DNA from: Treponema sp.
GTDB lineage: Bacteria; Spirochaetota; Spirochaetia; Treponematales; Breznakiellaceae
NCBI GenBank assembly: GCA_009787695.1
Contig: WQSW01000009.1
Location: 1-64,000 of the forward strand
Length of the DNA: 64,000 bases
Direction: 5' to 3'
Position 1 is the first letter of the stretch, and each line of letters opens with the position of its first letter. Shown piece after piece: positions 26,178 to 36,339 of this stretch. Both the position numbers and the translations under genes were made by a program. A model generated the notes under the pieces. It made no database searches and was not told the DNA's origin. It saw nothing but the letters and a program-made list of their open reading frames with translations.

Positions 26178-27701
26178 ATGAATATTTTAGAGATTAAAAA
26201 TATTATAAAGCAATACACAGGCAGTAATAAAAAAGCCAATGATGATATAACTCTCGATTTAAAAAAAGGTGAAATTCTTTGCATTGCAGGTGAAAACGGT
26301 GCCGGAAAAACCACTTTAATGAAAATTCTGTGCGGTCTTGAAAAACAAGATTCAGGTGAAATTATTAAAAGAGGGAGTATAGGCATGGTGCATCAGCATT
26401 TTATGCTTTTTCCCGATTATACTGTAGCGGAAAATATTGTAATGGGGCATGAACCGCGCAAATACGGAATATTTTTAGATAAAAAAAAAGCAAACGAAAT
26501 TTCTGATGAAATAATTTCTTCAAATAATTTTACGATTAAAAGTACATCAAAAGTTAAGGAACTAACACTTGGGGAAATGCAGCAGGCAGAAATTGCGCGT
26601 ATACTTCACAGTAATGCTGATATTATTATTCTTGATGAACCTACATCGATCTTAACAGAATTTGAAATACAATCTTTATTTAAAACATTAAAATTACTTG
26701 TAGAAAAAGAAAAATCAATTATTTTGATTACTCATAAATTACATGAAATTATTCAAATCGCAGATCGAGTTGCCGTTCTTCGTAACGGCGAATTAAAAGG
26801 AATTCGCGCTAAAAATGATGAAAAAGGTCTTGATGAGAATGAAATAGCTCGTTTAATGATAGGCGATGCAAACTTTGTTACAGATAAAAAAATAAAGAAC
26901 AATGAGATGAGATCATTTAAAAAAGAAAAAATTTGTATTCCTGTTTTGGTTTTTGATAATGTGACAGTCCGCAGACAGGGACAAAACAGACCGTTAATCG
27001 AAAATGTTTCGTTTAATGTTCTTGCAGGAGAAATACTTGGATTTGCAGGGGTTGGCGGCAACGGGCTTGGAGTGATTGAAGCAGTTCTCGGAGGTTTTTT
27101 GCATCCTGCATTTGGGAAAATATTTTATAAAGGAAAAGATATTTCAAAATTGAGTATTCGCGCTCTTAGGAAAAAAGGGCTCGCCTATGTTCCAGCCGAC
27201 AGGATACGGGTTGCAAGCGCGCAGGATGCAAGTATCGAAGAAAATTTTATAATAACTAAAAGAGATCAATTAAAAAGAAGCAAATTAAGAAAAAGGTTTT
27301 CTTTAGAAATGATAGAAAAATATAATATTGAAACCGCTGATATAAATAATAAAGCAAGAACTTTATCCGGAGGTAATTTACAAAAATTAATTCTTGCAAG
27401 AGAGATAAATAATCTTAGCGATTACATAGTTTTTTCCGAACCGACATGGGGTTTAGATATTGAATCAAGCCGTTTTATTATGAATCAGATTTATGATCTT
27501 AGAAACAATGGGGCGGCAGTAATTTTAATTTCTACAAATCTTGATGAAATATTAGAATTGTCAGATAGGGTAATAGTAATGTACGGCGGAAAGATTTCTA
27601 AAGTTTTTGATAATGTTAATGAGACAATGAAAGAAGAGATAGGAAGATGTATGACGATTAACAGAGAACCAAGAATAGAGGGAAATACAGATGAAAGATA
27701 G
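26178..27701 (+). CDS. BMP/nucleoside-type ABC transporter ATP-binding protein (two ABC domains)
   Basis: CIAGENGAGKTTLMKIL, HQHFMLFPDYTVAENI, LTLGEMQQAEIARIL, second half ARTLSGGNLQKLILAREI. Confidence 0.92.
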   Translation: MNILEIKNIIKQYTGSNKKANDDITLDLKKGEILCIAGENGAGKTTLMKILCGLEKQDSGEIIKRGSIGMVHQHFMLFPDYTVAENIVMGHEPRKYGIFLDKKKANEISDEIISSNNFTIKSTSKVKELTLGEMQQAEIARILHSNADIIILDEPTSILTEFEIQSLFKTLKLLVEKEKSIILITHKLHEIIQIADRVAVLRNGELKGIRAKNDEKGLDENEIARLMIGDANFVTDKKIKNNEMRSFKKEKICIPVLVFDNVTVRRQGQNRPLIENVSFNVLAGEILGFAGVGGNGLGVIEAVLGGFLHPAFGKIFYKGKDISKLSIRALRKKGLAYVPADRIRVASAQDASIEENFIITKRDQLKRSKLRKRFSLEMIEKYNIETADINNKARTLSGGNLQKLILAREINNLSDYIVFSEPTWGLDIESSRFIMNQIYDLRNNGAAVILISTNLDEILELSDRVIVMYGGKISKVFDNVNETMKEEIGRCMTINREPRIEGNTDER

Positions 27702-28812
27702 AGACAAAATGCAGGGATGTCCTCCGGAAGCAGGTTTTACAGCAAAATCAGCGCGGTTTTTTAGAAACGCAGATTTCTCCCGCACTCAAAATTTTTCTTT
27801 TAGTATTTTTTTTATTCCTTTGATTGGTATTTTATCTCTTATTTTGCTTGTTTTTTTTCTAAGCGATACTCCTTTAAAGACGCTTTATTTTTTCTTTATA
27901 GGTCCTTTTACTAATTTATTCAGTTTCGGCAATATGTTAAACGCTTGTGTTCCTTTAATTTTCGGAGCATTGGCTGTCATAATTGCAATGAAGGCGGGAA
28001 ACCTAAATCTTGGCGGGGAAGGGCAGATTTATTTAAGCGCGTTTATTACATTAATTACGGCATTGCATCTTTCAAAATTAGGCGCATTAGGAGCTTTTAT
28101 TGCAGTGATTATCGGTTCTCTGTGTGCAGGAGTACTTGCTGCATTCAGCGGTTTTTGCAAGGCGAAATGGAATACAAGCGAACTAATAACGACATTTCTT
28201 CTTTCCTGCGCCGTCATCCCGATTGTTAATTATCTTGTTACAGTTCCTTTTTTAGATCCGCAAACCTCTCTTATATCAACAAAAAAGATAGCGGAAAATA
28301 TGCGCCTAACGATGATTTTAAAACCGTCAAATTTAAATACATCGGTTTTTATCGCTTTGATTTTTGTTTTTATTATTCATTTTTTTATTTATAAAACAAA
28401 AATGGGATATGAGCTAAGAATGACAGGTTTTAATGAAATGTTTTCGCGTTACGGGGGAATTAATACAAAATTAAATACGGTTATCGCTTTAGGTTTTAGC
28501 GGTATTCTTTACGGGCTTGCAGGAAGTATATCTGTTATTGGAACACATTATGCGGTAATAAAAGAATTTTCTGCCGGTTTAGGATGGAGCGGATTGACAG
28601 TTGCATTAATCGCCTGTTTTTCCCCTGCCGCCGTTATTCCCTGCGCTTTTTTTCTGGCATGGATTAATGCAGGGGCAAGGATTGCAATGCAAAATACAGG
28701 CATTACCTTTGAAGTAGCTTATATTGTTCATTCTGTAATTTTCTTTTTATCAACAAGTTTATTGATTAAAGACACTGTTACGCGAAACATTCTTAATAAG
28801 AGGAAAAGATAA
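27691..28812 (+). CDS. ABC transporter permease (simple sugar/nucleoside type)
   Basis: Hydrophobic protein with MKAGNLNLGGEGQIYLSAFI, typical of this permease family. Overlaps the ATPase gene by 11 bp. Confidence 0.88.
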   Translation: MKDRDKMQGCPPEAGFTAKSARFFRNADFSRTQNFSFSIFFIPLIGILSLILLVFFLSDTPLKTLYFFFIGPFTNLFSFGNMLNACVPLIFGALAVIIAMKAGNLNLGGEGQIYLSAFITLITALHLSKLGALGAFIAVIIGSLCAGVLAAFSGFCKAKWNTSELITTFLLSCAVIPIVNYLVTVPFLDPQTSLISTKKIAENMRLTMILKPSNLNTSVFIALIFVFIIHFFIYKTKMGYELRMTGFNEMFSRYGGINTKLNTVIALGFSGILYGLAGSISVIGTHYAVIKEFSAGLGWSGLTVALIACFSPAAVIPCAFFLAWINAGARIAMQNTGITFEVAYIVHSVIFFLSTSLLIKDTVTRNILNKRKR

Positions 28813-28813
28813 A

Positions 28814-29659
28814 ATGGAAATTATAATTGCTTTTTTAAAAAGCGCTTTTACTATAATGATTCCGATCTTTTTTGCAGCATCAGGAGGATTGTTTCCCTCT
28901 CTTGCAGGAACACTAAATATTGCACTTGAAGGTTTGCTTCTTGCAGGGGCGTTTTCATCTCTTACGGTTTATTACTTTACAGGGAATGCAGCAGGTGCTG
29001 TTTTTGCCGCTGTAATTGCATCTGTAGCATTGTCTTTATTGCATACATTTGCAGCATTCAAGTTACGCGCAAATCTTTTTATATCAGGACTTGCAATCAA
29101 TCTTTTTTCAAGCGGGCTTTGCATTGTACTTTCCGAAAAAATATTTAAAACAAAAGGGGTAGTATCAGTCTCTGTAAATTCAATAAATCAAACTCAAAAT
29201 CTTTTTATATTATATATCATTTTAGGTTTATTTTTATTATTAGCATCATGGCTTACTGTATATAAAACACCTTTCGGCTACAGGCTTCGCGCTTGTGATA
29301 ATAACAAGGAAGCGTTAATTTCTTTAGGTATAAACCCTGTATTTTATCAGTCGGCTGCGATAATAATTTCCGGGTTTTTCTGCGGGATAGCAGGATCATT
29401 TTTAAGCCTGAACTTGGGAGCATATGTTCCCGGAATGTCAGCAGGCAAGGGATGGATTGCTCTTGCGGTAATTTTTCTTGGAGCGAGAAAACCTCTGGGC
29501 ATACTTGCCGCCGCTTTTATTTTTGCTGCGGCAGAATCATTTTCCAATTACGCGCAAGGATTTTTAGGAATCCCTGTTGATTTTATACTTGCTTTTCCGT
29601 ATGTTTTTACATTGATTGCTTTGTTAGGGGTTTCTGTTGTAACCAAGAATAAAAAATAA
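28814..29659 (+). CDS. ABC transporter permease (simple sugar/nucleoside type)
   Basis: ASGGLFPSLAGTLNIALEGLLLAGAFSS ... GKGWIALAVIFLGARKPLG. Confidence 0.88.
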   Translation: MEIIIAFLKSAFTIMIPIFFAASGGLFPSLAGTLNIALEGLLLAGAFSSLTVYYFTGNAAGAVFAAVIASVALSLLHTFAAFKLRANLFISGLAINLFSSGLCIVLSEKIFKTKGVVSVSVNSINQTQNLFILYIILGLFLLLASWLTVYKTPFGYRLRACDNNKEALISLGINPVFYQSAAIIISGFFCGIAGSFLSLNLGAYVPGMSAGKGWIALAVIFLGARKPLGILAAAFIFAAAESFSNYAQGFLGIPVDFILAFPYVFTLIALLGVSVVTKNKK

Positions 29660-29823
29660 TAATATTGACAATAATGTGAATTAGACAGATGGTGTATCTT
29701 TAAATTTTCTTGTTTATGATTTGTAAAATAATAATAACCGCCATAATATATTAAAAATATCCATTGAATGTGCTTCTTTTTTTATGTTATAAAGTAGGAA
29801 AATATATAAAGAGAGGGTGTTTA

Positions 29824-31101
29824 ATGCTGGATATCGGTCAATGCCACCGTACTGAATATGAACTTACATACGGCCGATCAATTCCTGTTGCTTTCGCAGA
29901 AGCTCCGGGCAGAATTCATTTTTTAGGAGACCAAGGCGAGCCTGAAAATGGTTATTTTTTATCCGCAGCGGTAGATCGATACATCCATGTTGCGGTAAAT
30001 ATGCGTAAAGATAATTCTTTCCGTTTTTTTGCCGCAGACCTTGGGGAGCGCAAACGAAGCACTCTTGCTAATTTAAAATACAGGCGCGAAGACAGATGGG
30101 CAAACCACATAAAGCCTGCAATTTTACTTTTTTTAGAAATGGGTTATCCCCTGAAAGGAATGAATTTCTCTTTCTGCGGCGATATACCTCAGCATATTGC
30201 TCTTGCATCTTCCACTGCAATAGAAGTAGCTGCCGCAACTGCTATCAGAAGTCTTTTACAAAAACAAGGTTTGAATATTCAAATAAGCGATGTTGATTTA
30301 GCTGTAAAATTAAAAATTGCACATGATACAATGTTTGCACAAACCGGAGTTTCATCTGTGCAGATGTCATCTGCAAACTCTAATAGTGAAAGTTCAGTAA
30401 GCGCAAAAATATCAGGCGGAACAGCTCTTGCAGATTATCTTGCGCTTATCCTTACACGCAAGGATCATTTTTTACAGATCGATACTTCGTCTAACGAAAG
30501 CGAATATAATCTCGAAACAAATTTGATAAAATCGCCTTTCTCGCGTTTTCGTTTTTTACTTGTAGATTCGCGTGTCCCGCGTCTTGGAACAGGTGTTGAA
30601 AGCGAGCTTGCATCGCGTAAAGATGATCTTTTAAAAGGGCTTGCTATTCTTTCCAAAAAACATAAGGGAGCAGGTTTTAAAGATATTGCGCATACAGATT
30701 TAATTGAAGCAATAGGTCATTTTCCTGAGCAGATCAGACGCAGAAGTATGCACATAGTAGATGAGATTGACAGAGTCAAAGATGCTGTCGATGCTTTAGA
30801 ACGCTCAGATCTCGCTTCATTTGCAAAAACAATTTATCGTTCGCATGAAAGTATTAGAGACCTTTTTGAAATAAGCTGCCCGGAAATTGATTGGCTTGTA
30901 AAACGCGCACAGGAAATAGAAGGAGCTGCAGGATCAAGGATGACAGGTATCGGTTTTGGCGGCTGCACTTACACAATCATAAGACGGGAGCTTGCAGAAG
31001 AATATAAAAGACGTCTTGAAGACTACGAGCGTATTTTCGGTTTCCGCCCTGTTATTTACGAATTTAAATTAGCGACAAGAGCAAGAGTGATAAAGGGGTA
31101 G
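29824..31101 (+). CDS. GHMP kinase, galactokinase-like
   Basis: FAEAPGRIHFLGDQGEPENGYFLSAAVDRY, ALASSTAIEVAAATAIR, GSRMTGIGFGGCTYTIIRRE. ATG at 29824 preferred over the track start at 29764. Confidence 0.82.
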   Translation: MLDIGQCHRTEYELTYGRSIPVAFAEAPGRIHFLGDQGEPENGYFLSAAVDRYIHVAVNMRKDNSFRFFAADLGERKRSTLANLKYRREDRWANHIKPAILLFLEMGYPLKGMNFSFCGDIPQHIALASSTAIEVAAATAIRSLLQKQGLNIQISDVDLAVKLKIAHDTMFAQTGVSSVQMSSANSNSESSVSAKISGGTALADYLALILTRKDHFLQIDTSSNESEYNLETNLIKSPFSRFRFLLVDSRVPRLGTGVESELASRKDDLLKGLAILSKKHKGAGFKDIAHTDLIEAIGHFPEQIRRRSMHIVDEIDRVKDAVDALERSDLASFAKTIYRSHESIRDLFEISCPEIDWLVKRAQEIEGAAGSRMTGIGFGGCTYTIIRRELAEEYKRRLEDYERIFGFRPVIYEFKLATRARVIKG

Positions 31102-31105
31102 AAAG

Positions 31106-31861
31106 ATGAGAATTTTGCTAACCAATGATGACGGGTTCTCATCGCCGGGAATAAAACTTTTTGCGTATTCACTGCGTAATGCCGGTCATAAAGTATATCT
31201 TGTCGCTCCCGATTGCAACCGCTCAGGAAGTTCTAATTCAATTTTATTTTTACAAAAACCTTTAAAGTTAAAAGAATTTGAAACAGATAGCTGGTCATGT
31301 TCAGGAACTCCTGTGGATTGCATAGTTCTCTCCCTTTTAGGAGGAATCCCGGATATCAGCATTTCAACGGAAGGAACTGAAATTAATATGGAAAAAGCCC
31401 CTGATCTTATCATTTCTGGTATCAATGCAGGGGCAAATTTAGGCACTGATATTATTTATTCAGGGACAGCCGCAGCGGCAAGGCAGGGCAGTATCTTCGG
31501 GATACCGTCTATCGCCCTTTCTCTGGTTGAAAACGAATTTGATTTTAAATGGGAAAATATAATATCATATATAACCGAGAATCTTAATCTTATAAAGGGG
31601 TATTGGAAAGCCGATACTTTTGTTAATGTGAACTTTCCGAATATTGATAAAAAACCTTCCGCCCTTGTTACCGCTTTTCCTTCTTTGCGTTATTATAATG
31701 ATCGTATAGTAACTTTTTGCGCTCCCGATAACTCGCTTTTTTGCTTTGCAAAACCCGGGAAGGTTGATAATACTCCTGAACAAGGCTCAGATTGGGCTGA
31801 AGTTTTAAAGGGGAATGCCGCACTAAGTGTGGTTTTATCGCAGCCGTCTGTTTTAAAATAA
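31106..31861 (+). CDS. surE: 5'/3'-nucleotidase SurE
   Basis: MRILLTNDDGFSSPGI, LVAPDCNRSGSSNSI, LIISGINAGANLGTDIIYSGTAAAARQG. Confidence 0.94.
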   Translation: MRILLTNDDGFSSPGIKLFAYSLRNAGHKVYLVAPDCNRSGSSNSILFLQKPLKLKEFETDSWSCSGTPVDCIVLSLLGGIPDISISTEGTEINMEKAPDLIISGINAGANLGTDIIYSGTAAAARQGSIFGIPSIALSLVENEFDFKWENIISYITENLNLIKGYWKADTFVNVNFPNIDKKPSALVTAFPSLRYYNDRIVTFCAPDNSLFCFAKPGKVDNTPEQGSDWAEVLKGNAALSVVLSQPSVLK

Positions 31862-31890
31862 ACCTAATTAGTAGGGAGGTAAAATCTGGT

Positions 31891-32628
31891 ATGGCTTCTG
31901 TGCAAAACGATAAAGAAAAAGAAAACGGCAGTGAAAAAAGTTCTCCTCTCGCTGAAAAAATAAAAGAAGGGGTTCAGTTTTACCGTCAGAAAGAATGGGA
32001 TAAAGCGCTGAAAGCTTTTTTATCAAAAGATCAAAGTTTTTTTTCTTCTGAAGAAAAAATGGAACTTGCCTATTATCTTGGTTTGTGTTACACGAAACTT
32101 CAAAAGTACGAGGAAGCTCTTTCTTTTCTTGAGCAGGTAGTAACATCAAGCGGTGATGTACTTCGTATTTTTCAATGCCGCATGACCTTAGCATATATTT
32201 ATGTTATTACAAAACGTGTTAAAATGGCTGAATACGAACTTAACAGGCTTAAAGCAAGCGGATTTGAATCGCCGATTCTTTACAATACGCTTGCCTATGC
32301 TGCATATATTCAAAATCAAAATAAAAACGCAATCGAATTATACGAAAAAACACTGGAAATTGATTCCAATAATTCAACTGCAATGAACTCTATGGGTTTT
32401 ATTCTTGCAGATACAGGAAAGGATGTAATGCGCGCTCTTCGCCTTTGCAGAAAAGCAGTAGATAAAAAACCGGGAAGCGCAGCCTACCTTGATTCATTGG
32501 GTTGGGCATATTTTAAAAGCGGCGAAACACTTGAAGCGCGCACATGGCTTCGCAGGGCGCTTGATATTGCACCTAACGAAGAAGAAATAAAAAAGCACTT
32601 TAAGATAGTAACAGGAGAATCTAAGTGA
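31891..32628 (+). CDS. TPR-repeat protein
   Basis: Repeats such as LYNTLAYAAYIQNQNKNAIELYEKTLEIDSNNSTAMNSMGFILADTG and AAYLDSLGWAYFKSGETLEARTWLRRALDIAP. Confidence 0.88.
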   Translation: MASVQNDKEKENGSEKSSPLAEKIKEGVQFYRQKEWDKALKAFLSKDQSFFSSEEKMELAYYLGLCYTKLQKYEEALSFLEQVVTSSGDVLRIFQCRMTLAYIYVITKRVKMAEYELNRLKASGFESPILYNTLAYAAYIQNQNKNAIELYEKTLEIDSNNSTAMNSMGFILADTGKDVMRALRLCRKAVDKKPGSAAYLDSLGWAYFKSGETLEARTWLRRALDIAPNEEEIKKHFKIVTGESK

Positions 32629-34706
32629 GAAAAAATGTTTGCAATTTTCTTATTTTTCTCTTTCTGTCAATGTCTCTTTTTACGCTTCTTGCAGCGAAGT
32701 TACAAGCGCAAACACCTCAAGGTCCAATTACAGGCGGAACAGGGGCTGCAGCCCTTTCTGCACTTGAAGAGTTCAGGCTAGGCATTCATGCTTATAACCG
32801 ATTTTCGTATAACGAAGCGATCCTTTCTTTTGAGCGAGCGCTCTCATTCCGTCCCGGAGAGCCTTTAATTCTTGATTGGCTTGGAAAAGCATATTACAGA
32901 ACAGGCTTGGAAGAAATTGCGCTGCGGCAGTGGCAAGCCGCCTTAGCTGTTTACGGAAGAGGGACAGGTGCCGGAATGCTGCTCAATGCACGCATTGAAA
33001 CTGTCGCTAACAGGCGTTTTCTTTTTCCTATAGCAAATGACGGTATACGCTACATTGAATCTGGGCGTTTTCCCGGAAAGTTAGACGAAATTATTTTATA
33101 TCGTCAGCCGACATCTGTTTTAGTAAACAGCGACGGTTCTGTTTGGGTTGTAGCATACGGCAGTAACGAAATAGTAAGAATCGATGTAAACGGTATAATA
33201 AGAGATCGTAAAAGAGGACCGTTAAACGGATTTGATCGTCCTTATGATATTGCACGCGGTATAGACGGCAGGCTTTATTTATCTGAATACAGAGGGGGAA
33301 GGGTTAGTATTCTTAATAATAACGGTGATTGGCTTGCATATATCGGCAGAAGGGGATTGGGAGCAGGGCAGTTTGTAGGACCGCAGCACCTAACGATAGA
33401 TGAAGACGGTTATCTTTATGTTGTCGATTACGGAAACAGGCGTATTTCCAAATTTGATCCTGATGGAGTTTTTATTCTTTCATTCGGAGCAAGAAGTTCT
33501 ATTTTTCCCGGTCTTCTTTCACCTACAGGAATTGCTGCGGTAAATAATTTGATTTACACAGTTGATAATTCTGCAAAAGCAATTTATATGTTTGATTTTA
33601 ACGGCAATTATATGGGGCGCTTGGCTGCAGAAGGATTATCCGGTATTGAAAGTTTAAGACTGCTTTCAGACGGCACTTTAATTGTTGCAGATAACAACAG
33701 AATTGTACAGATTGATCCTAACTCTGCAATTGTCAGAGAACTTGGGTATGCAGGAGGGGAAAGAGTTCGCATAACAAGCGCGGACATGGATAAAAACGGA
33801 AGCATAGTAGCTGCTAACTTTGCATTAAGCGAAGTGTCGGTATTAACTCGTTCTGATGATATAGCTTCAGGTTTATTTGTGCAGATACGCAATGTTATAC
33901 AAGATCGTTTTCCAAGAGTAACAGTTGAATTAACAGTAGAAGACAGATTGCGCCGCCCAATACAAGGGCTTGATAATAATAATTTTCTTCTTTCAGAAAA
34001 CGGAGTGCCTGTTAACAATCAAACATTGGTTGCATCCGGTTACCGACATCAGGGAGCGGATTATTCCCTTCTTGTAGAGCGTTCAAACTTAACATCGATG
34101 TTACGTGACGATTTAACAGCCGCTTCCCGCGACATAGGAAGAACTTTACAGGAAATGAACAATGCAAATGTAGTTTCAGTAATTTCTGCAGGAGTGCAGC
34201 CGCGCCGGGAACAGCATACTAACTCTCTTGAAAACGCAGTAAGAGGCGGCGCAGATTACAATGTAAATTGGCGTTTTGATCTAGCTTTACGCCTTGCAGC
34301 TACCGATCTTCTTCCTGTTTCTCCTAAAAGGTCTGTTGTATATATCGGCTCAGGAAATCTAGGCGCTTCGGCTTTTGATCAGTACAGCCTTTCAGAAATG
34401 GCTGCCTTTCTTGCGAATAACGGTATTGTGTTTAACGCTGTAATTATCGGGCAGGGGCAGGCAAGTGCAAGCGTAGAATATTTATGCCGTGAAACAGGCG
34501 GCAAAGCAATGAACTTATATCATCCTCGCGGAATAGGGGAATTGATAAAGAGCGTAGCAGACACCCCGACAGGTTTATACAGTTTCACATTTAATTCAAG
34601 GTTACAAACAAATTACGGTCAAGCCTGGCTTCCCCTTGAAGCAGAGGTCTACCTAATGGAAAGATCAGGGCGTGATAATACCGGTTATTTCCCTCCTATG
34701 GAATGA
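32625..34706 (+). CDS. Exported TPR + NHL-repeat protein with a C-terminal VWA-like region
   Basis: Signal peptide; TPR (SYNEAILSFERALSFRPGEPLILDWLGKAYYRTG); NHL blades (QFVGPQHLTIDEDGYLYVVDYGNRRISKFDPDGVF). Confidence 0.82.
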   Translation: MRKNVCNFLIFLFLSMSLFTLLAAKLQAQTPQGPITGGTGAAALSALEEFRLGIHAYNRFSYNEAILSFERALSFRPGEPLILDWLGKAYYRTGLEEIALRQWQAALAVYGRGTGAGMLLNARIETVANRRFLFPIANDGIRYIESGRFPGKLDEIILYRQPTSVLVNSDGSVWVVAYGSNEIVRIDVNGIIRDRKRGPLNGFDRPYDIARGIDGRLYLSEYRGGRVSILNNNGDWLAYIGRRGLGAGQFVGPQHLTIDEDGYLYVVDYGNRRISKFDPDGVFILSFGARSSIFPGLLSPTGIAAVNNLIYTVDNSAKAIYMFDFNGNYMGRLAAEGLSGIESLRLLSDGTLIVADNNRIVQIDPNSAIVRELGYAGGERVRITSADMDKNGSIVAANFALSEVSVLTRSDDIASGLFVQIRNVIQDRFPRVTVELTVEDRLRRPIQGLDNNNFLLSENGVPVNNQTLVASGYRHQGADYSLLVERSNLTSMLRDDLTAASRDIGRTLQEMNNANVVSVISAGVQPRREQHTNSLENAVRGGADYNVNWRFDLALRLAATDLLPVSPKRSVVYIGSGNLGASAFDQYSLSEMAAFLANNGIVFNAVIIGQGQASASVEYLCRETGGKAMNLYHPRGIGELIKSVADTPTGLYSFTFNSRLQTNYGQAWLPLEAEVYLMERSGRDNTGYFPPME

Positions 34707-34712
34707 TAAAAT

Positions 34713-35879
34713 TTATTTTACCATCTCATATTCACCTAACGCCTCATTAATTAGTTCTTCCAAATCAAGCGCTTCGTATAATTTGTTTGCTTCTTGCGGA
34801 TTTCCGTGAAGGACAGGGTGCTGAGGGCTGAACAGCATGCAGCAATCATCGAAAGGCTGGATTGAAATATCATAAGTGCCGATGCGCTGTGCTTCTTTAA
34901 TTATACTTTGTTTATCAAAACCGATCAGGGGGCGTATAACAGGCAGTTTAATCCTGCTTTGTGTGCAGGATAAGTTTTCTATAGTTTGGCTTGCAACCTG
35001 AGATAAACTTTCTCCTGTGATCAAACATTTGCATTTTATTTTGTTAGCCGCTTTTTCTGCGGCTTCCATCATTGCCATGCGAAGAAGGACTGTTGTCCAT
35101 GCCTGCGGGGATCTTTCTTTTATTCGCATTTGCACTTTAGTAAAGTTTATTATGTAAAGGTGTATTCCCATACAATAAGAGCCTGTAATTCCGGCGATTT
35201 GAATTGCTTTTTGTTTTGCTTCCTGCGAAGTGTAGGGGTAAGCGTGAAAATGAATTGCATCTATGCTCATTCCCCGGCACGCCATTAAAAATCCTGCAAC
35301 TGGTGAATCGATCCCCCCTGATAAAAGCAATAAACCTTTTCCCGCAGTGCCGACAGGAAGCCCGCCTAAGCCTTTATGCTCGCCTGAATAAACAAACGCT
35401 TTTTCCCTTATTTCAATGCGGATTATATCCTGAGGATTGTGAATATCAACCTTTAAATCGCAGATTGCATTTGTTACGGCGTTTCCCGCTTCACAGCATA
35501 ATTCGTATGAAGATAATGGAAAACTTTTATCAGTGCGGCGCGCATCAATCTTAAAAGTTTTAATTCCCTGCCTTGCGATTTTTTTTCCTTCTTCTACACA
35601 GGCTGCAAGAACATCTTCTTTTATTTTTTCGCAGATTAAAGTTTTCGCCCATCCTGAAATTCCAATCAATCGAGAAAGAGCATCTTCTATTAATTCTGAT
35701 TTTTCTTGCGGAGCCTGTATATAATAGCGCCCGGAAGTAAATCTTATTTTTATATGGCTGTCAATTTTTGCAAGGAGACGCTGTATATTGCTTTTTAGAG
35801 TACCTTCAAAACTTTTTTTATTATCGCCTTTTAAAGTAAGTTCGGCTGGTTTTAAAAGCCAAGTTGAAAAATTATTCAT
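34713..35879 (-). CDS. thiI: tRNA 4-thiouridine / thiazole synthesis sulfurtransferase
   Basis: THUMP-like N-terminus and PP-loop LLLLSGGIDSPVAGFLMACRGM, LITGESLSQVASQTIENL. Confidence 0.92.
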   Translation of the reverse strand: MNNFSTWLLKPAELTLKGDNKKSFEGTLKSNIQRLLAKIDSHIKIRFTSGRYYIQAPQEKSELIEDALSRLIGISGWAKTLICEKIKEDVLAACVEEGKKIARQGIKTFKIDARRTDKSFPLSSYELCCEAGNAVTNAICDLKVDIHNPQDIIRIEIREKAFVYSGEHKGLGGLPVGTAGKGLLLLSGGIDSPVAGFLMACRGMSIDAIHFHAYPYTSQEAKQKAIQIAGITGSYCMGIHLYIINFTKVQMRIKERSPQAWTTVLLRMAMMEAAEKAANKIKCKCLITGESLSQVASQTIENLSCTQSRIKLPVIRPLIGFDKQSIIKEAQRIGTYDISIQPFDDCCMLFSPQHPVLHGNPQEANKLYEALDLEELINEALGEYEMVK

Positions 35880-35881
35880 TT

Positions 35882-36055
35882 TTATGATAAGTTCCTGATT
35901 ATACTTTTTGCTAAATCATCAGATATTTTTGGATGTCTTGGTACTTGGTCTTTTTTTCCTGTTCTCGGTTGTAAATATTGATCATGTTTGCCTCCATGTT
36001 TAACAAATACACAGCCTAGCTCTTTGAGTATTTTTAATAATGCACCGCGTTTCAT
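35882..36055 (-). CDS. hicA: HicA toxin (57 aa)
   Basis: Read manually on the minus strand: MKRGALLKILKELGCVFVKHGGKHDQYLQPRTGKKDQVPRHPKISDDLAKSIIRNLS, matching the HicA double-stranded-RNA-binding fold layout with GGKHDQY. Missing from the ORF track because of length. Confidence 0.87.
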   Translation of the reverse strand: MKRGALLKILKELGCVFVKHGGKHDQYLQPRTGKKDQVPRHPKISDDLAKSIIRNLS

Positions 36056-36056
36056 G

Positions 36057-36260
36057 TTAAGCTGTAACCTTCAACTGACCGACTTTTTTTTCTATTATTT
36101 TGTTTTCATCTTGTTCTTCTTTAAAAAATTCATAAAGATCGAGTAACATTTCTTCAAGTTCTTGAATATCTTTTCCTTGCGTTAAATGCTCAGGCCATAT
36201 ATTTAAATATCCAATAAAAAAACCGTCTTTGGATTGCCAATATGTATATTCAATTTCCAT
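36057..36260 (-). CDS. hicB: HicB antitoxin (67 aa)
   Basis: MEIEYTYWQSKDGFFIGYLNIWPEHLTQGKDIQELEEMLLDLYEFF, a short HicB. Its stop is 1 bp from the hicA start. Confidence 0.82.
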   Translation of the reverse strand: MEIEYTYWQSKDGFFIGYLNIWPEHLTQGKDIQELEEMLLDLYEFFKEEQDENKIIEKKVGQLKVTA

Positions 36261-36339
36261 TATATCGCCTCCATAAGGATATAATAATTATACAGTAAGA
36301 AAAAGTTATTGTCTATCTGCTGTAAAATTAAAAATAATA

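Noticed and set aside
29764-29823. N-terminal extension of the galactokinase-like protein
   Set aside because: MNVLLFLCYKVGKYIKRGCL is not like the family. AGAGAGGGTG just before 29824 supports the later start.
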